Shown piece after piece: positions 1 to 8,683 of a stretch of 38,025 bases of DNA (position 1 is the first letter of the stretch; every line of letters starts with the position of its first letter). The position numbers and the translations under genes are program-made. The stretch is from Mariniblastus sp. (lineage in GTDB: Bacteria > Planctomycetota > Planctomycetia > Pirellulales > Pirellulaceae), in assembly GCA_011523945.1 (NCBI GenBank), contig WTFU01000153.1:1-38025 (forward strand), given 5' to 3'. The notes beneath the pieces are model-generated. The model searched no databases. It was not told where the DNA came from and worked only from the letters and a program-made list of their open reading frames with translations.

Positions 1-508
1 CATCCAAAGACCGATGCATAGCAAGTAGCTGATTTAGAGAATTCGCACAATAACCATTCAGTTCAAGAAAAGTCTATCAAAGTCTTGCTGCCGGTTGGCG
101 GCGGAGGTGGGGAAGGCTTTCTCTATCTTAGACAACCGTTTTAAAAAGTCTAATCCTCGATTGGCGAATCTGTTTAACACGGAACGGTGTGCCTGGTTAT
201 TGGCACAAAAAAGAGGGTCTCCTTCCTAATTTTGAAGATTGTGTAAAATCAGGTTCTTTCTCGCTATTGAGCAAAATTCGTCCATTTTCGGCTATCTTGC
301 CATTCCAAACGGAATTGGGGTTTGATTCGGGGCGACTGGCTTAGAGTCTCCGCTCGGTCGCCTGTTGTCACAATATCGCTCCCCAGCGAGGGTGTCAGAC
401 TGGAGCGGTGGTGCTTGGTTTCTGCAGTTTCACTGTAACTAACCAAGTAACATACAGGGCCCGAGATTGCGGTTTGCGAGGCGGGGCTCAGTTTCTTTTA
501 ATTCTAGA
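1..508. other. Gene-free left edge
   Basis: No convincing coding region is visible in these 508 bases. Reading frames are short, have unlikely compositions and lack ribosome binding sites. No tRNA fold or strong terminator follows the minus-strand gene that ends at 509. The stretch may hold the upstream control region of a gene beyond the left edge, but nothing in it can be named. Confidence 0.5.
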
Positions 509-994
509 CTAGTCGCCGCTGGCAACACTTACTGAATTTTGAGCCGCCAATTTTGCACGAAGTTGAATAATCTCTTTTTGCTGAGCCTCGACGAAGGTCG
601 CTGCTCCGTTAAATTCGTCGGCCATGTCAGACCAAAAGTCGTCGTTTCTGAATTGGCAGTTTTGTACCTCGCCATCTCCTAATTTTCGCAAGTGAGATTT
701 AAGACGGACAATGGGGCCAACAAAACGGTTGCTAAAGCGAATGGTATCGAGCATGAAGGCGGGGAACATCGATAGCATGACGACTCCAATTATGACGAAC
801 TCGCCAGTTTCTTGCTTCAGACGCTGAAAAATGCTGAGACCTGGATCCCCAAGCAATGTTTGTAGCACGATCACGGCAAATGCTGCGACCATAAAAAAGA
901 TTGCCCAGTGAAGGCAAATTCGTTTGAGAAGTGCTCCTTGAACTTGAGCATCGATATAGTTTTGTTTTCGTTTTGCGGGTGCGGGGTTCGACAT
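509..994 (-). CDS. Small two-helix membrane protein with HAMP-like region
   Basis: Protein of about 161 residues from the ATG at 994; a frame-extended start at 1051 adds 19 residues with no visible support. Two hydrophobic helices are seen: one around IFFMVAAFAVIVLQTLL and one around GVVMLSMFPAFMLDTI. After the second comes a segment with HAMP character (FVGPIVRLKSHLRKLGDGE, then DFWSDMADEFNGAATFVEAQ), ending in a short coiled stretch. HAMP linkers normally pass signals from membrane sensors to a kinase or methyl-accepting domain, but no output domain follows here. By inference it could be a partner subunit of a chemotaxis or sensory complex. The gene stands alone, with no operon partner visible. 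Start and membrane calls are by eye. Confidence 0.7.
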   Translation of the reverse strand: MSNPAPAKRKQNYIDAQVQGALLKRICLHWAIFFMVAAFAVIVLQTLLGDPGLSIFQRLKQETGEFVIIGVVMLSMFPAFMLDTIRFSNRFVGPIVRLKSHLRKLGDGEVQNCQFRNDDFWSDMADEFNGAATFVEAQQKEIIQLRAKLAAQNSVSVASGD

Positions 995-1449
995 GCCTAA
1001 CTTGCTTGTGGGTCTATTAATTTTTGAGTTGATGTAACTGGCGGCCACCAAAACCTACTTCATAAATCACTTCTAAGATGCCGAGTTTTTTCGAATAATT
1101 TTCGATCTTTTTTGGTGGGGAAAGAAATGAAAATGGTCAGCTCCCTTGCCTTGGCAATTTGGGGCATGCTTCCGCCGTTAGCAGGCTTTCGAGAAAGGCA
1201 GTAGGTGTTTGACGGGGTACCCCTAAGCAATTTTTTTTTATTAATCGATACAGTTCCCCAACCTTGGGCTATGCTCTCGCAAAAGAGCGTGTCTCGATAC
1301 CCAAATTTAGGGTAAGGGCGTTGGGTTATGCTTAATCTAGCGAGTTAATCGTGCGGTCGAGGCAGGTTTAAGATATGCTGACTTTCGCACCGAATAATCT
1401 CAATACGGCGTTTTTTCACTAAATCTGAACGTAGCCATCGGGCTTTGGC
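995..1449. other. Intergenic region with small hairpins
   Basis: A divergent region between the HAMP-like gene and the gene at 1450. It contains the 10-bp palindrome GGGGTACCCC at 1214-1223, a T run at about 1231-1240, a hairpin with arms GCTCT (1273-1277) and AGAGC (1284-1288), and another with arms TACCC (1298-1302) and GGGTA (1310-1314). No coding frame or recognised RNA family is seen. It probably holds the promoters of both neighbours. Confidence 0.4.
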
Positions 1450-1956
1450 ATGAGTCTCAAATTCGGAATTTATCTGGTCGAGCAGCGAGTCATCTCGCCC
1501 GAGCAATTCTGTGGATTGGTGAAGATCCAGCAAGAATCAACAATGTCGCTACCAACCATCAGCTTGCGAAAGAATCTCTTGACGATCAAGCAAGTCGCCC
1601 AAGTGCTGAACGAGTTGGAGCAAGATTCCGAGAAAACATTTATTCAGTCAGCCATGGAACTGGATTTTTTAAACCGGGGGGAAGCTGATCAGATTTTGCA
1701 GTTTCAGCAGGAGAGTTGCCCGCCGCTGCGAAAGTTGATCGTCAAGTGTGGGCTCCTATCTCAACGACAGTGTTCAATCTTATTCTTGTATTTTGAACGT
1801 CATGGGAGTAAGGCTACTCTGCCGGCACCAGCAGCCAAGCCAATCAATATTCGCACTGAATCTCATGCAAATAGCAGTGTACCTGCCCCTCGAGGGACAT
1901 TGAGAGAGCCCAATTTCTCGAAGTCGAATCGATCTGCTGCCGAGTATGTCATCTAA
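1450..1956 (+). CDS. Hypothetical protein resembling secretion ATPase N-terminal (MshEN/GspE-N) repeats
   Basis: 168-residue soluble protein. Residues about 5-30 (FGIYLVEQRVISPEQFCGLV) and 85-110 (PPLRKLIVKCGLLSQRQCSI) share a pattern of a helix ending in Gly-hydrophobic-hydrophobic-Ser, then a Gln-rich helix. This resembles the GspE/MshE N-terminal fold found at the start of type II/IV secretion ATPases and as free-standing modules. The middle (FIQSAMELDFLNRGEADQIL) looks like a further copy. The tail from about residue 125 is Pro/Ser rich and probably disordered. No ATPase domain follows. MshE-type N domains bind c-di-GMP in some proteins, but I do not see enough motif here to claim it. No clear ribosome binding site precedes the ATG. 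Confidence 0.6.
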   Translation: MSLKFGIYLVEQRVISPEQFCGLVKIQQESTMSLPTISLRKNLLTIKQVAQVLNELEQDSEKTFIQSAMELDFLNRGEADQILQFQQESCPPLRKLIVKCGLLSQRQCSILFLYFERHGSKATLPAPAAKPINIRTESHANSSVPAPRGTLREPNFSKSNRSAAEYVI

Positions 1957-2061
1957 TGTCGATTCTGCGATCGACTCTAATTCGGTTAAGATTGGCGTCT
2001 GGTATTGGGGTATTGAGTAATCGACTTGAATTTTTGCTTTGAGGTTTCGGTTTAGCGCATG

Positions 2062-2087
2062 AAAAAAGCCAAGGAGCAAGCCTTGGC
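2062..2087 (-). terminator. Rho-independent terminator of rpsU
   Basis: Read on the minus strand, the stem GCCAAGG / CCTTGGC (2081-2087 and 2068-2074) closes a 6-base loop and is followed by six T residues (A run at 2062-2067 on the plus strand). It lies 30 bases past the rpsU stop, so it terminates that gene. Confidence 0.85.
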
Positions 2088-2116
2088 CTTAATCGTTTAA
2101 TTCTTGTTGAGCAGAA

Positions 2117-2314
2117 TTAGCGCTTCGCCAGCATGCGGTTCCGCTTGGATCGTCTTTCGGCACGCAAACGCGCACGACGATTGGTCTCACTGGGTTTTTC
2201 GTAATACTCTCGTCGACGCATTTCCTTCTTAATTCCACTACGTTCGACTAGTTTTCTGAATCTTCGGACCGCTTCCTGAATGGATTCTTTGTCACGTACC
2301 AGCAGCTTTACCAT
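2117..2314 (-). CDS. rpsU: 30S ribosomal protein S21
   Basis: 65-residue, very basic protein with the S21 pattern: [20 protein letters not shown] at the N-terminus, then a region beginning [20 protein letters not shown] and an Arg-rich tail. S21 joins the small subunit late in assembly and helps initiation on mRNA leaders. Length is normal for the family. The ATG at 2314 follows GGAGAAAAA, a good ribosome binding site. The gene is transcribed alone and ends at the terminator at 2062-2087. Confidence 0.95.
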   Translation of the reverse strand: MVKLLVRDKESIQEAVRRFRKLVERSGIKKEMRRREYYEKPSETNRRARLRAERRSKRNRMLAKR

Positions 2315-2764
2315 TTTTTCTCCAAACCAACCATCAAATTCACCGTCATCCTTTTATAATTTATGGAAATCGCCGGTAACCGCCGGCTACCCACAATGCG
2401 CTAATCGGCCATTTCTCGCGGAAATGTCTCGCAAACTCCCGAGTTTACCGGCATTTTTGAACATCTGTCTATAGCCAATTCGATAAACAGGGATTTTTTC
2501 CAATAAATTGACTAAATTTAATCAGAATGCGTCTGCTTGGTCCCGTGATTTTTCGAATGTTGCTGCTGTTGATACTATTTGCCTAGTCGTTACTACCAGA
2601 CTGTCACGTCAAAAACGCGGCCACCGAATCGCTTCTTCCGATGATTTCAGTAACACAGACGAGCATGCCACGCTTATCTGAATCGGGATTTGAGAATTTC
2701 CTTTTGGAAGCTGCCAATGCCTTCTGGAGGTTCCACCCCTGCTATTACCGGATGGAAGTGAGCG
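2315..2764. other. Divergent intergenic region upstream of rpsU
   Basis: 450 bases between rpsU (minus) and the acidic protein gene at 2765 (plus). It should hold promoters for both. An AT-rich stretch at 2351-2364 (TTTATAATTTAT) could serve as a minus-strand -10 for rpsU, but no matching -35 is clear. A GC-rich repeat (CGCCGGTAACCGCCGGC) lies at about 2371-2387. No coding frame or known RNA is visible. Confidence 0.35.
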
Positions 2765-3067
2765 ATGTCAGACGAGACGGTTGAATTCAATTTTCATTGC
2801 CCCGAGAACGTTGATGTCGCCGAGGGTTCGGCCGTAGATGGTAGTGTCGAAATCGTTGAAGAAGAACGTCCGGAACTCACAGGCTACGAGCTGGTTGCCG
2901 ATATGATGCGTCGACAGGACGACGTGATCAATGAGTTGGACCAGTTGAATCAACGTATCGAAGCGGCCATTCAGGAAATTACAGACGCTCGAAAACTCGA
3001 TGATGAATCAGTCGAAGAGTTTCAGGAAGAAATGGATGAGGACTTGCAACTAAGAACAGCTGCTTAG
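2765..3067 (+). CDS. Small acidic coiled-coil protein, hypothetical
   Basis: 100-residue, strongly acidic protein. The first 40 residues are Glu/Val rich. From about residue 45 a helix with heptad character runs through MMRRQDDVINELDQLNQRIE and ends in acidic repeats (EEFQEEMDEDLQL). There is no signal peptide or membrane helix. I do not recognise the family. The composition suggests a small dimerising cytoplasmic protein. The ATG at 2765 is the only reasonable start. The gene converges on the UbiB gene. Confidence 0.65.
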   Translation: MSDETVEFNFHCPENVDVAEGSAVDGSVEIVEEERPELTGYELVADMMRRQDDVINELDQLNQRIEAAIQEITDARKLDDESVEEFQEEMDEDLQLRTAA

Positions 3068-3141
3068 TTAGACATTCGCTTCGTTCAAAAATCACCAGTT
3101 TCCGAACTAACGATGGTTTGATTTCCATTTTGATCAATCTG

Positions 3142-3178
3142 TTGTCACGCCGTCAATTAATTCAGTGAAACGTGACAA
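3142..3178. terminator. Possible bidirectional hairpin between convergent genes
   Basis: Arms TTGTCACG (3142-3149) and CGTGACAA (3171-3178) form an 8-bp stem with a 21-base loop in the 115-base gap between the convergent acidic-protein and UbiB genes. Neither side has a strong T tract, so terminator function is only suggested by position. Confidence 0.25.
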
Positions 3179-3182
3179 ACGA

Positions 3183-4931
3183 TTATTCAGTTTGATCCAG
3201 GTTACCAGATTTTCTGATAGCCCATGTTAGTCGAAAGCCCATCATGATGCTTGCGAAACATCCTGCGAGCCCCAGAATCGAAAGGTCGTGTGAACCCATC
3301 GGTCCTACTTCAGGGAAAAGTAGAGGCGGAACTTTGTAGCTCAGCATTAAAGATGAACCCAGGAACAAAGCACTTGTCATCAATCCCATAACGAGGCGGT
3401 TCGCGGTCGGTCCAAGTCTCCGGTGGTCGAGTTTGACATCAAACTGGCCTGACTGCACTTGTTCCAGAATGTTGGTGATTCGTTTCGGTAGCTGGTCAAC
3501 AAGTTGTTCTACTTCCATGTAAAACCGTCTCATTTTTTTTGCCTGACGGGTCGGCGATAGACGTTTTAACAACAGCAATCGCTGAAACGGCTTCATGATC
3601 TCCATCAGGCTGAAATCCGGGTTGAGTTGCCGGCCGGTGCCTTCCAGTGAGACGAGTACTTTAATCAGCAATGAAACTTCGCCGGGAAGCGTGATTTCAA
3701 ATCGTCTGACCAAAGACATAAAGTCGTTTAGCGCGCCGCTCATATCGAATTGTGCCAAAATTTGAGTTGAATATTGACCAACAAAATCGGCGACTTCGTT
3801 TGAAAACGCGGACTCGTTTAACTTACCGGGGCAACGTCCAATGCGTTTGATAAGCGTTGAAAGCATCGACACGTCTTGATTGACGATGGCAACAAGCATC
3901 GCTTCGATGTCTTCTCTGAGTTGTTCACTAATCCTTCCCACCATCCCGAAATCTAACAGACCGATCGTTCCATCATCCTGAATAATGATGTTGCCGGGGT
4001 GAGGGTCGGCATGAAAGAACCCGTGATGAAAGATCATCTTGAGGTATAAATTGGCTCCTGTTTGTGCAACAGCGCTGGGGTCGACGCCGGCGGGACAGTT
4101 GTCATTGATTTTTCGAATGCTGGTTCCGGAGATATGTTGCATCGTGATCATACGTGCAGAGCAGAGCGCGGAAATTGGTTCAGGAATCACGACCGTTTCG
4201 TCTTTTTCAAAAAGCGATCGAAACTGAATGAGATTTCGCTCTTCCCGTCCAAAATCAAGCTCCCGCTTCATCGTGCGGGACATTTCTTCAACTACAGCGA
4301 TGGGCTGGTAGTTTTTGAAATCATCAATTTTTTCAGCAAGTTGAGCCAGTCCGGAAAGAATGTCGAGATCCGTTTCAACGACTCGGTCGATGCCGTCGTG
4401 GCGGACTTTAACCACAACGTCGAGCGGTTCCCGGCGGTTTGCTTCTTGCTCCTGCTGGGTGGAGGCAAACGAAAATCGCTGCGGGTCGAGTTTTGCCCGG
4501 TGAACCTGTCCAATAGAAGCGGAGGCGATGGGTTCTTCTTCAAATTCAATAAAGATATCTTCTAATGGAACCCCCTGTTCATTTTCAATGATCCGTTTTG
4601 TGGTTTCGAATGGGTCTTTGGGGGCGTTGGATTGCAGTTTTTCAAGTTCAAGTGCAAGGTCTAAACCAATTAAATCCGGACGCGTGCTGAGCAGTTGTCC
4701 AAACTTGATAAATGTTGGCCCCAGTTCAGTGAGTGTCATTCGAATGCGAGCATTGTGCGTTAGCTTAGATTGGGCAGCGCCATCCTGAGTTTTTAAGCGA
4801 TCGGTGAGGAAATCGATGTGAAAACGGCTCAGCCAGTCTGCTAAGCCATATTTACTCATGACCGAAACAATTTCGGTCCAGCGGCGAACATTGCGGTAAA
4901 GTTGCGGCACCGAAGTTATCTTGCGTTTCAT
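3183..4931 (-). CDS. ABC1/AarF/UbiB-family kinase-like protein
   Basis: 582 residues from the ATG at 4931; a TTG at 5006 would give 607. Numbering from 5006, the UbiB family landmarks are all present: the KxGQ signature FIKFGQLLSTRPD (99-111), the Ala-rich loop ASASIGQVHRA (161-171), a VVVKV strand with the likely catalytic Lys at 200, the ELDFGREERN segment, HADPHPGN (332-339) as catalytic loop and DFG (352-354). Two membrane helices lie at the C-terminus (about 545-563 and 572-592), as in bacterial UbiB. The family consists of atypical ATPases or kinases linked to ubiquinone biosynthesis and isoprenoid lipid handling. No quinone biosynthesis gene is adjacent, so the substrate is unknown. 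Confidence 0.92.
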   Translation of the reverse strand: MKRKITSVPQLYRNVRRWTEIVSVMSKYGLADWLSRFHIDFLTDRLKTQDGAAQSKLTHNARIRMTLTELGPTFIKFGQLLSTRPDLIGLDLALELEKLQSNAPKDPFETTKRIIENEQGVPLEDIFIEFEEEPIASASIGQVHRAKLDPQRFSFASTQQEQEANRREPLDVVVKVRHDGIDRVVETDLDILSGLAQLAEKIDDFKNYQPIAVVEEMSRTMKRELDFGREERNLIQFRSLFEKDETVVIPEPISALCSARMITMQHISGTSIRKINDNCPAGVDPSAVAQTGANLYLKMIFHHGFFHADPHPGNIIIQDDGTIGLLDFGMVGRISEQLREDIEAMLVAIVNQDVSMLSTLIKRIGRCPGKLNESAFSNEVADFVGQYSTQILAQFDMSGALNDFMSLVRRFEITLPGEVSLLIKVLVSLEGTGRQLNPDFSLMEIMKPFQRLLLLKRLSPTRQAKKMRRFYMEVEQLVDQLPKRITNILEQVQSGQFDVKLDHRRLGPTANRLVMGLMTSALFLGSSLMLSYKVPPLLFPEVGPMGSHDLSILGLAGCFASIMMGFRLTWAIRKSGNLDQTE

Positions 4932-5197
4932 AATTGACCGGTGCGAAGAAAGCTGGTTATTCAAGTTTGATTTTGTGGCGAGTCGCACAAACGAGTGCTT
5001 GTTCAAATTAAGTTAGATTCTCTTGCGAAGCAAACGCCAATACGAAATTCAATCTAATTTCTGATAGACTGTGGATGGCTTGTGTATCTCGGAGCGACTG
5101 GGCGTCGAGAGTTGGCCAGGTTAGGAAGTCCGTGCAATTCCTAAATGCTGGAGTTTTGTCGAGGGCAATTGATTTAGTTTTAACAGGTGAGGACTCA

Positions 5198-6499
5198 ATG
5201 AATTCGTTAGGTCGCCGAGGTTTGTTGTTAGTATTGGTGGTTGGGTTTTTTGCGGCATCAGTTATTCGAGCTGACGACTGGAATCAATGGCGCGGAAATG
5301 ATTTGCGGAGTGTTAGTAACGGAGCAGCGGTTCCCATTGAGTTTGATAAAGAGAATCAGATGCTCTGGCGATTTCCAATGCCGGGGACTGCCGGTTCAAG
5401 TCCTATTGTTTGTGGTGATCGGGTTTTTGCAACAAGCGTCGATGAAGATGAGTTGGTCTTAATTTGCGTGGGAATGGACGGCAAACTGAGGTGGAAACGT
5501 GTTCTCGAAGGGGAGGATATTAAAAGTCGTGATGGTGCGAATGCAGCCAGTCCGTCGCCGAGCACCGATGGAGAGCATGTTTGGACCATGATGGGAAACG
5601 GTATGCTGCAATGTTTTACCGTCGAAGGTGAGCCAGTTTGGACAAAAGATCTCCAGAAGGAATACGGAAAGTTCAATATTCAGTTTGGTATGTCAATGAC
5701 GCCAGTTTTGGACAACGGTAATTTATATTTAGCTCTAATGCACGGAGACATGCGTGATACAAAAACGACCTCGGTTGGCCAGGTTATCGCACTGGATGCA
5801 AAAACGGGAAATGAGATCTGGGTACACCTAAGGAAAACAGATGCCGTTTCTGAAAATACGCACTCCTACGCTTCGCCGACGATTTATCGAGATGGCAAAT
5901 ACGAGTACCTGATTACTCACGGGGCCGACTATGTAATCGGACATTCGCTAAAGGATGGTTCTGAGATTTGGCGATGCGGCGGAGTCAATCCAAAAGGCGA
6001 GGGCTATAATAATTATTTGCGATTCGTTGCATCGCCGAGTTGTGCAGACGGAATCATTGTCGCTCCCACAGCGAAGGGCAGAGCTGTGTTGGGTCTGCGT
6101 GTGCCGCTCCAAGGAGATGTAACGGGAGAGCGAAAAGCTTTCCATTGGAAAATGCCAAAAGGAACGCCGGACGTGTCGACCCCCGTTATTTATGAAGGTT
6201 TGGTTTACTTGGCAGGTGAAAAAGGCGATTTTTCTTGCGTCGATGCACTCTCTGGCGAGCGGTATTATCGTGAGCGTCTGTCAGCTGACAAACAGCGGGC
6301 GACACCGGTTGCAGTGAATGGAAAAATATATCTCGCGGGGCGGCGGGGAACCGTCTTTGTGATTAAAGCGGGAAAAGAGCTGGAAGTTCTTGCCCGAAAT
6401 AAACTGGGGGAGGAAATCACATCGTCGCCAGCAATCTCAAATGGGAAGATATTTATTCGAACTTTCGATGCTCTTTACGCTTTTGGTGCTAAGCAATGA
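5198..6499 (+). CDS. Exported PQQ-binding-like beta-propeller protein
   Basis: 433 residues from the ATG at 5198, which follows AGGTGAGGA. A start at 5075 would place 41 residues before the signal peptide and is unlikely. A signal peptide (RRGLLLVLVVGFFAASVIRA) is followed by DDWNQWRG, the usual opening of planctomycete PQQ-propeller proteins. The body has repeated blades with G-x-x-Y/V-A and W motifs, such as GSSPIVCGDRVFATS, TPVLDNGNLYLALMHG, SPTIYRDGKYEYLI and TPVAVNGKIYLAG. Such propellers are BamB/quinoprotein-like, but the cofactor ligands of true dehydrogenases are not evident. A non-enzymatic or scaffold role in the periplasm is most likely. The isoaspartyl peptidase gene follows on the same strand. 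Confidence 0.88.
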   Translation: MNSLGRRGLLLVLVVGFFAASVIRADDWNQWRGNDLRSVSNGAAVPIEFDKENQMLWRFPMPGTAGSSPIVCGDRVFATSVDEDELVLICVGMDGKLRWKRVLEGEDIKSRDGANAASPSPSTDGEHVWTMMGNGMLQCFTVEGEPVWTKDLQKEYGKFNIQFGMSMTPVLDNGNLYLALMHGDMRDTKTTSVGQVIALDAKTGNEIWVHLRKTDAVSENTHSYASPTIYRDGKYEYLITHGADYVIGHSLKDGSEIWRCGGVNPKGEGYNNYLRFVASPSCADGIIVAPTAKGRAVLGLRVPLQGDVTGERKAFHWKMPKGTPDVSTPVIYEGLVYLAGEKGDFSCVDALSGERYYRERLSADKQRATPVAVNGKIYLAGRRGTVFVIKAGKELEVLARNKLGEEITSSPAISNGKIFIRTFDALYAFGAKQ

Positions 6500-6586
6500 A
6501 GGCGAAGGTAAATTCGATCGTTAAATAAAGTTGATTTTCGGATGCTTGTCTAAATGCGATGTGAAACAAAAAATCTGGAGTTAGTG

Positions 6587-7651
6587 ATGAGCAATAATTA
6601 TTATGGGATACTGTTTTTTTTCCTTTTCATCAGCGTTCCCACTTGCCTGTGGGGACAGTTGACCGAAGAAAAAGGGGAGTCCCACGAGAGCCACAAGTTT
6701 GCGATTGTAATTCACGGGGGAGCGGGCTCTTCGGCAGCTAACGCAACTCCGCTTCAAGTGGAGCGAAGAAAAGCTTCTTTAACAAAAGCACTGGACCAAG
6801 GCATTGCTGTATTGTCATCCGGCGGTACGTCACTGGATGCGGTAGAGTCCGTTTTAAAAATTCTGGAGGATGATCCTCAGTTCAATGCGGGGAAAGGCGC
6901 TGTGTTCAATGCTGCGGGTGGCCACGAATTAGACGCCTCGATTATGGATGGGAAGACAAAGGCCTGTGGTGCTGTCGCTGGCGTCAAGACAGTAAAGAAT
7001 CCAATTGCATTAGCAAGGTTGGTAATGACCGAGACGCGGCATGTTCTTTTAGCTGGAGCTGGAGCTGAAGAATTTGCTAAGCAGCAAAAGGTCGAATTTG
7101 TCGCGCCTGAATATTTTGATACCTCGGGAGCAAAAAAGTCTTGGGAGCGTTACAAGCTACGGATGAAGTCGCGAACCTTAGGTCTAAACAGCGACGTGGA
7201 AGGGGAGTTCGAATCTAGCTGGAAAATGGGAACGGTTGGTTGCGTTGCACTCGACGGAGAAGGGAACATTGCTGCGGGTACTACCACAGGTGGAATGACC
7301 TATAAAAAGTTCGGGAGAATTGGAGACAGTCCGATAGTCGGAGCTGGAACCTATGCTGACAACGCCACCTGCGGAGTGTCTGCGACTGGCATCGGTGAGC
7401 AGTATATACGCAATGCGGTGGCCTACGATGTTTCAGCGCAAATGAAATACAAGGGCGCGACCTTGCAGGAAGCCGTCGATGACAATTTGCGGCGACGTCT
7501 TAATAAAAACGACGGCGGCCTCATTGCAGTTGATAAAGATGGAAATATTGCTATGGGCTTTAATACCGCGGGAATGGCCCGTGCCGCTGCCGATTCGCAA
7601 GGGCGTTACGAAGTGATTTGGGGGGATTCCACAGGTCAAGCGCGAAAGTAA
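6587..7651 (+). CDS. Exported isoaspartyl peptidase / L-asparaginase (Ntn hydrolase)
   Basis: 354 residues from the ATG at 6587, preceded by CTGGAG. An N-terminal hydrophobic leader (about residues 6-22, [16 protein letters not shown]) indicates export. The mature part begins IVIHGGAG (40-47), the family hallmark. The conserved Gly-rich segment [10 protein letters not shown] is at 99-108 and [10 protein letters not shown] at 138-147. The autocleavage site is MGTVG, with Thr216 as the predicted new N-terminal nucleophile, followed by AAGTTTGG (229-236). Family members cleave themselves at this Thr and then hydrolyse isoaspartyl dipeptides or asparagine. A periplasmic location fits peptide salvage or repair. 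The gene lies 87 bases after the PQQ-propeller gene and may share its transcript. Confidence 0.92.
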   Translation: MSNNYYGILFFFLFISVPTCLWGQLTEEKGESHESHKFAIVIHGGAGSSAANATPLQVERRKASLTKALDQGIAVLSSGGTSLDAVESVLKILEDDPQFNAGKGAVFNAAGGHELDASIMDGKTKACGAVAGVKTVKNPIALARLVMTETRHVLLAGAGAEEFAKQQKVEFVAPEYFDTSGAKKSWERYKLRMKSRTLGLNSDVEGEFESSWKMGTVGCVALDGEGNIAAGTTTGGMTYKKFGRIGDSPIVGAGTYADNATCGVSATGIGEQYIRNAVAYDVSAQMKYKGATLQEAVDDNLRRRLNKNDGGLIAVDKDGNIAMGFNTAGMARAAADSQGRYEVIWGDSTGQARK

Positions 7652-7678
7652 GATGATTTACGGTTTTGCGGCATTGGG

Positions 7679-8572
7679 TTAATTTCCAATCGCTCCTTGG
7701 CCGCTCGTAATGTTTAATTGGGTTTGCCTTGAGCCGCGAAGTTTCTCAAGTAAGTTAGACGTTTCTTGATGTCCTTGAAGTGATGCGTGAAGCACTAATA
7801 CTCTCGAAGGCTGGTAGTAGTGAATCGAAGCATTGCCTCCATTTCGGCGCCACGAATTCGGATGAATTACCGTTGTGATTAAATCGACCAAGTCCTGACC
7901 GTGGTCCCAGGGAGGGGCGAGTTGACCTCCGATCAAAGTAAAGATTCGCTCTGGCCCCCCGCTAACACAATTGAGTGATTCATAGCTGGAGACCGCAGAA
8001 TTCCACATTGAACTTTCAAGCTCGGCCTCATCAGCGGGGTTCGCCAGTAAGCCAAAGCCGTTTTGGGAATCGTCTACTTTGCTTGTTGGCTGATCGGGGT
8101 CCCCGTTATCGACGAGCCGCAACTGGGAATGCGGCTTCGTCGCTTCTGAAGAGGCGAGTGGTTCACTTTCTCGATTGATTGGCGTTTTCTTTTTCTGTCG
8201 AGCGAGACGTTTCAAGCTGTTTTCAAAATCAGTTGAGTAGGAGGTGAGACGCTTGGCGATCACGACACGCATGCCCTGAAGCAGAGGGCTTTCGATAAAT
8301 TTAGGAGAAACAGCAATTTCACGATGAAGTTGGCAAAGATTATAAACGGCAATGCGCTCGGTTTGAGGGTCTGGTGATTTTGAGAGTTTCATAAAGACCT
8401 TCAAATCCTTACGAATATCACTTATTTTGCGAACCGAGTTCGTTTCGTTATCTAGGTCTTGGGCGAACAACTTGGGCGAACCGAGGGAGATTAAGGCTGC
8501 CCCGACAAACAGAGAATTCGCCATCAAGCGAAGCGAAAACGACTGCTGTTTACTGAAAGGAGTAAAATTCAT
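7679..8572 (-). CDS. Exported protein with STN-like C-terminal domain
   Basis: 297 residues from the ATG at 8572, which has GGAGAGG just upstream. An alternative start at 8635 has no support. A leader (SLRLMANSLFVGAALISLGS, cleaved near LFAQ) marks it as exported. The middle is charged and probably disordered. The C-terminus (LVDLITTVIHPNSWRRNGG, then SRVLVLHASLQGHQETSNLL) has the pattern of the short STN/secretin-N-like domain that recurs in planctomycete secreted proteins: a helix, then a V-x-P-x-W-x-x-x-GG loop and a strand followed by H-x-x-x-x-x-LL. Function is unknown. It ends 27 bases from the convergent asparaginase gene. Confidence 0.75.
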   Translation of the reverse strand: MNFTPFSKQQSFSLRLMANSLFVGAALISLGSPKLFAQDLDNETNSVRKISDIRKDLKVFMKLSKSPDPQTERIAVYNLCQLHREIAVSPKFIESPLLQGMRVVIAKRLTSYSTDFENSLKRLARQKKKTPINRESEPLASSEATKPHSQLRLVDNGDPDQPTSKVDDSQNGFGLLANPADEAELESSMWNSAVSSYESLNCVSGGPERIFTLIGGQLAPPWDHGQDLVDLITTVIHPNSWRRNGGNASIHYYQPSRVLVLHASLQGHQETSNLLEKLRGSRQTQLNITSGQGAIGN

Positions 8573-8683
8573 AGAAGCCTCTCCATAGTTTCCAAACCGG
8601 AAATGGAGTTTATACGAGAAGGCTGGCATGATCAAATTACGAATTGTTTGTCGTGACTATTCCGCAACACATTCGCTAGACAG

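Noticed and set aside
264-446. 60-codon minus-strand frame near the left edge
   Set aside because: No ribosome binding site or family resemblance.
1214-1223. GGGGTACCCC palindrome followed by a T run as a terminator
   Set aside because: The stem has no loop, the T run is separated by seven bases, and no gene ends just upstream on that strand.
4062-4565. 167-codon plus-strand frame inside the UbiB gene
   Set aside because: Shadow of the minus-strand UbiB gene, low-complexity Phe/Asn-rich translation with no start context.
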